From positions 1 through 64,000 of the forward strand of contig JAACJP010000026.1 in NCBI GenBank assembly GCA_013368375.1: 64,000 nt of DNA. Reading direction: 5' to 3'. This document shows, one piece after another, positions 62,031 through 64,000 of the stretch (positions are counted from its first letter, which is position 1; the number at the start of each line of letters is the position of its first letter). The position numbers and the translations under genes are program-made. The notes below the pieces were generated by a model that saw nothing but the letters and a program-made list of their open reading frames with translations, was not told the origin of the DNA and searched no databases. Source of the stretch: Tricholomella constricta. Its lineage: Eukaryota; Basidiomycota; Agaricomycetes; Agaricales; Lyophyllaceae.

Positions 62031-63381
62031 ATGTCCGAAGATCAACTCTGCATTTTGCAGCTCCTGGCTGAAGAGGAGGAAGAAGATCGAGTGGAGGATG
62101 ACTTGCGTATACTTCAGGCAGCGGCGGCAGGGGCTCTCATTTACCTTGCGGCATCGGAATCCCGTCAACAACGTAATCAGCGCCGACAACGACTCTACCT
62201 GACGCGCAACGAGCTCCTCCCTGATCCACGACGCGACACTCCCTGGCAGAAGTTGTATGAGCGTCGGAATACGCGTGCCTTTATCACAACCATGGGAATT
62301 GATGTACCAACCTTTAAATACATCCTTGAAGGGTTTACAACTGTCTGGGATTCCACTCCTATACCTCGCGGGGATCTACCAGGATCTGCTGCTCCACGTC
62401 TTAGCCGCCGATCACTTGATTCAGCGGGAGCCTTAGGGCTCATCCTCCATTATCTCAACTCTACGATGGCGGATGTCAGCCTAATGCAGATCTTTGCATT
62501 GATCCCGAGCACAGTCTCGCGCTACATCCATTTTTCTCTTGTCATCCTCTTATCCGTGTTACGACAACTTCCAGAATCCGAAATCAAATGGCTCGAGGGT
62601 GAAGAATTTCAGGAGAACAATGATTTAATTGTTGCACGGCACCCTCTGTTGACTGGAGCATTTGGGAGCATGGATGGTCTTAATTTGGCGGTCCAGACCT
62701 CAGCAGACCAGGAGATTGAGAATGCGACTTTCAATGGGTGGCTGCATAATCACTTTGTAAGCTCTGTGCTTGCATTTGGTGCAACAGGTAAGTTGAATCT
62801 AATCAAAATGATTGAATGATTAACTAACTTATGACTCCAAAGGAGTTATCATTGCATGCAAGCTCAATGCACCGGGGAGCTGGCATGACTCTCGTGTTGC
62901 TCGTAGCATATACGAGAAACTCCGTACAGAAACACCCGAGGGCTATTACCTAGTCACCGACACTGCATTCCCCCGTGGTACTGATCAAATTAAAGGTTGC
63001 ATCCGCGCCCCGATCAAAGAGGGAACTAGACTTCCAGCAGATCCCGCTGAACGTGCACGAGTGTACGCAGAGAATCGTCAACTGCTGTCTTATCGCCAGA
63101 CAGCAGAATGGGGAAATCAGGCCCTTCAAGGATCTTTCGGACGCCTTCGAGTTCCCTTACCAATCAATTACAGCAACATGCGTGCGGACCTCCTGGAAAC
63201 AATCATCCGCCTCTACCAGATTCGCACTCGCATGGTCGGGATAAATCAGATTTCGACAGTTTACATGGATATATGGAGGGAAGCTGGGCAGGATAGGATT
63301 TGGTCGGACTTTGCAAACATCTTATTCTCTGAACAACGTAAGAACGATAGGGTAGCTCGTTTTCATTTAGAAGAAGTTTAA
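62031..63381 (+). CDS. PIF/Harbinger transposase (DDE_Tnp_4), apparently intact
   Basis: Two exons, joined through an intron at about 62788-62842 (GTAAGT donor), give about 430 residues without a stop. The N-terminal part is acidic (LLAEEEEEDRVEDD) and followed by PWQKLYERRNTRAFITTMGIDVPTFKYIL and a helix-turn-helix-like DSAGALGLILHYLNS. The RNase-H-like core shows the first Asp in GAFGSMDGLNL, then GVIIACKLNAPGSWHDSRVARSIYEKL, the second Asp in YYLVTDTAFPRG, and the Glu in QTAEWGNQALQGSFGRLRVPLP. All three catalytic acids are present, so the enzyme may be active. No terminal inverted repeat was recognised between 61.7 and 62.03 kb; the right end is probably beyond the window. Confidence 0.9.
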
Positions 63382-63447
63382 GGACAAATTGAAGGTAATT
63401 AGAATGAAAAAATGGAATGCATTACGTAGAAACAGCCTTGAGAAACT

Positions 63448-64000
63448 TTAGTTCGCATCCTCGTTGCCCCGAGAAGCCTCGGCATTGACCCGATTGGCAC
63501 GAGAAGGAGTAACAACTACAACCGATATGTTCCTATCCTTGCGAGGGGAGACAGTCACTGAAAAGTCCCCGGCTTCCTGGGCCATTGAAGAACTGCCGGT
63601 GAAAAAGGTGGGTGTCGAAGACTGAACTGGAGGTGGCTGAATGATGGTTGGAGACATGGGACGCGGTTCGTTGTCATCTTCGTCGTCGTAGTCGATGGTC
63701 TGGTATGTTCCAGGGCTTAAGGACCTGTTCCGGGACAAGAATACGGCAGGCTCATCATCTGAAGAGCCTCCCACCCATCGGGTTTGACGTCCACCATCCG
63801 CATAGAATGTGTCTTCACGAGCACGACACTCACGACGCTCACGCTGACGATACTGATCCCTCGCCCGGGACGAATCGCGGCGATACCAAGTAGGACGGCG
63901 AACTGGGCTGCGATAATTGCGGCCATGTGTTAGGACCTGTGTAGCACGCCGGTTACAGAGTTATTCTGGAACCACCGAAGCGGACAGGCCTGACGTCCGT
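63448..64000 (-). CDS. Second ORF of the Harbinger element, partial
   Basis: A minus-strand frame reads RRPTWYRRDSSRARDQYRQRERRE, then RQTRWVGGSSDDEPAVFLSRNRSLSPGTYQTIDYDDEDDNEPRP, and ends at 63448 with NAEASRGNEDAN. It runs toward the right edge and is incomplete; an intron near 63.92 kb is likely. Harbinger elements usually carry a second gene for a Myb/SANT-like DNA-binding protein, and this convergent ORF sits where it would be expected. The visible part is only the disordered C-terminal region, so the Myb-like domain itself is not seen. It could also be an unrelated host gene. Confidence 0.5.

Overview
The window reads as nuclear DNA from a mushroom-forming basidiomycete (Agaricomycete). 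The evidence is dense intron-rich genes with introns mostly of 45-75 nt, basidiomycete-specific families (DUF6534-type 7TM protein, HNH_2-type nuclease protein, DHFYT-repeat secreted protein), B-mating-type-like lipopeptide pheromone precursors, and a typical fungal mix of LINE, CACTA-like, Harbinger and copia sequences. All gene models below were built by eye from reading frames, splice signals and remembered family motifs; no database search was run.

Layout. 1-6.1 kb: a copia reverse-transcriptase relic, an HNH-domain gene, then housekeeping genes (SWC2/YL1 of the SWR1 chromatin remodeller, a mitochondrial ribosomal protein, GET2 of the tail-anchored-protein insertion pathway). 6.6-9.9 kb: three small genes on the minus strand for farnesylated mating-pheromone precursors (MDSF... 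start, CVIA/CVVA ends), too small for ordinary gene callers. 10.07-18.2 kb: an 8.1-kb LINE with a 16-bp target duplication and poly(A) tail, inserted 240 bp upstream of the third pheromone gene; its second ORF is broken. 18.2-20.3 kb: no recognised gene.

20.3-29.3 kb: VPS35 (retromer) and VPS27 (ESCRT-0) converge on an intron-containing tRNA-Gly, followed by a DUF300/TMEM184-type membrane protein. 30.4-35.0 kb: a DUF6534-type 7TM gene whose 3.15-kb intron is almost wholly a 3.08-kb DNA transposon with 77-bp perfect terminal inverted repeats. That element carries an apparently intact four-exon gene of unknown function and only the N-terminal part of a transposase gene.

36-45 kb: MED9 and RPB1, the latter with a heptad C-terminal domain whose last part is split into micro-exons (9, 3, 12 nt) by introns that are all in phase 1. 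45.3-56.2 kb: secreted and lineage-specific genes (aspartic protease, DHFYT-repeat protein, NTF2-like protein, single-pass membrane protein, kinase-like protein with a degenerate DFG). 59.4-64 kb: ADE8 (GAR transformylase), EFM5 (eEF1A lysine methyltransferase) and an apparently intact Harbinger transposase with a convergent partner ORF that runs off the window.

No complete STE3-type pheromone receptor was found, so whether the pheromone cluster is the mating locus or a dispersed set of pheromone genes cannot be decided from this window.
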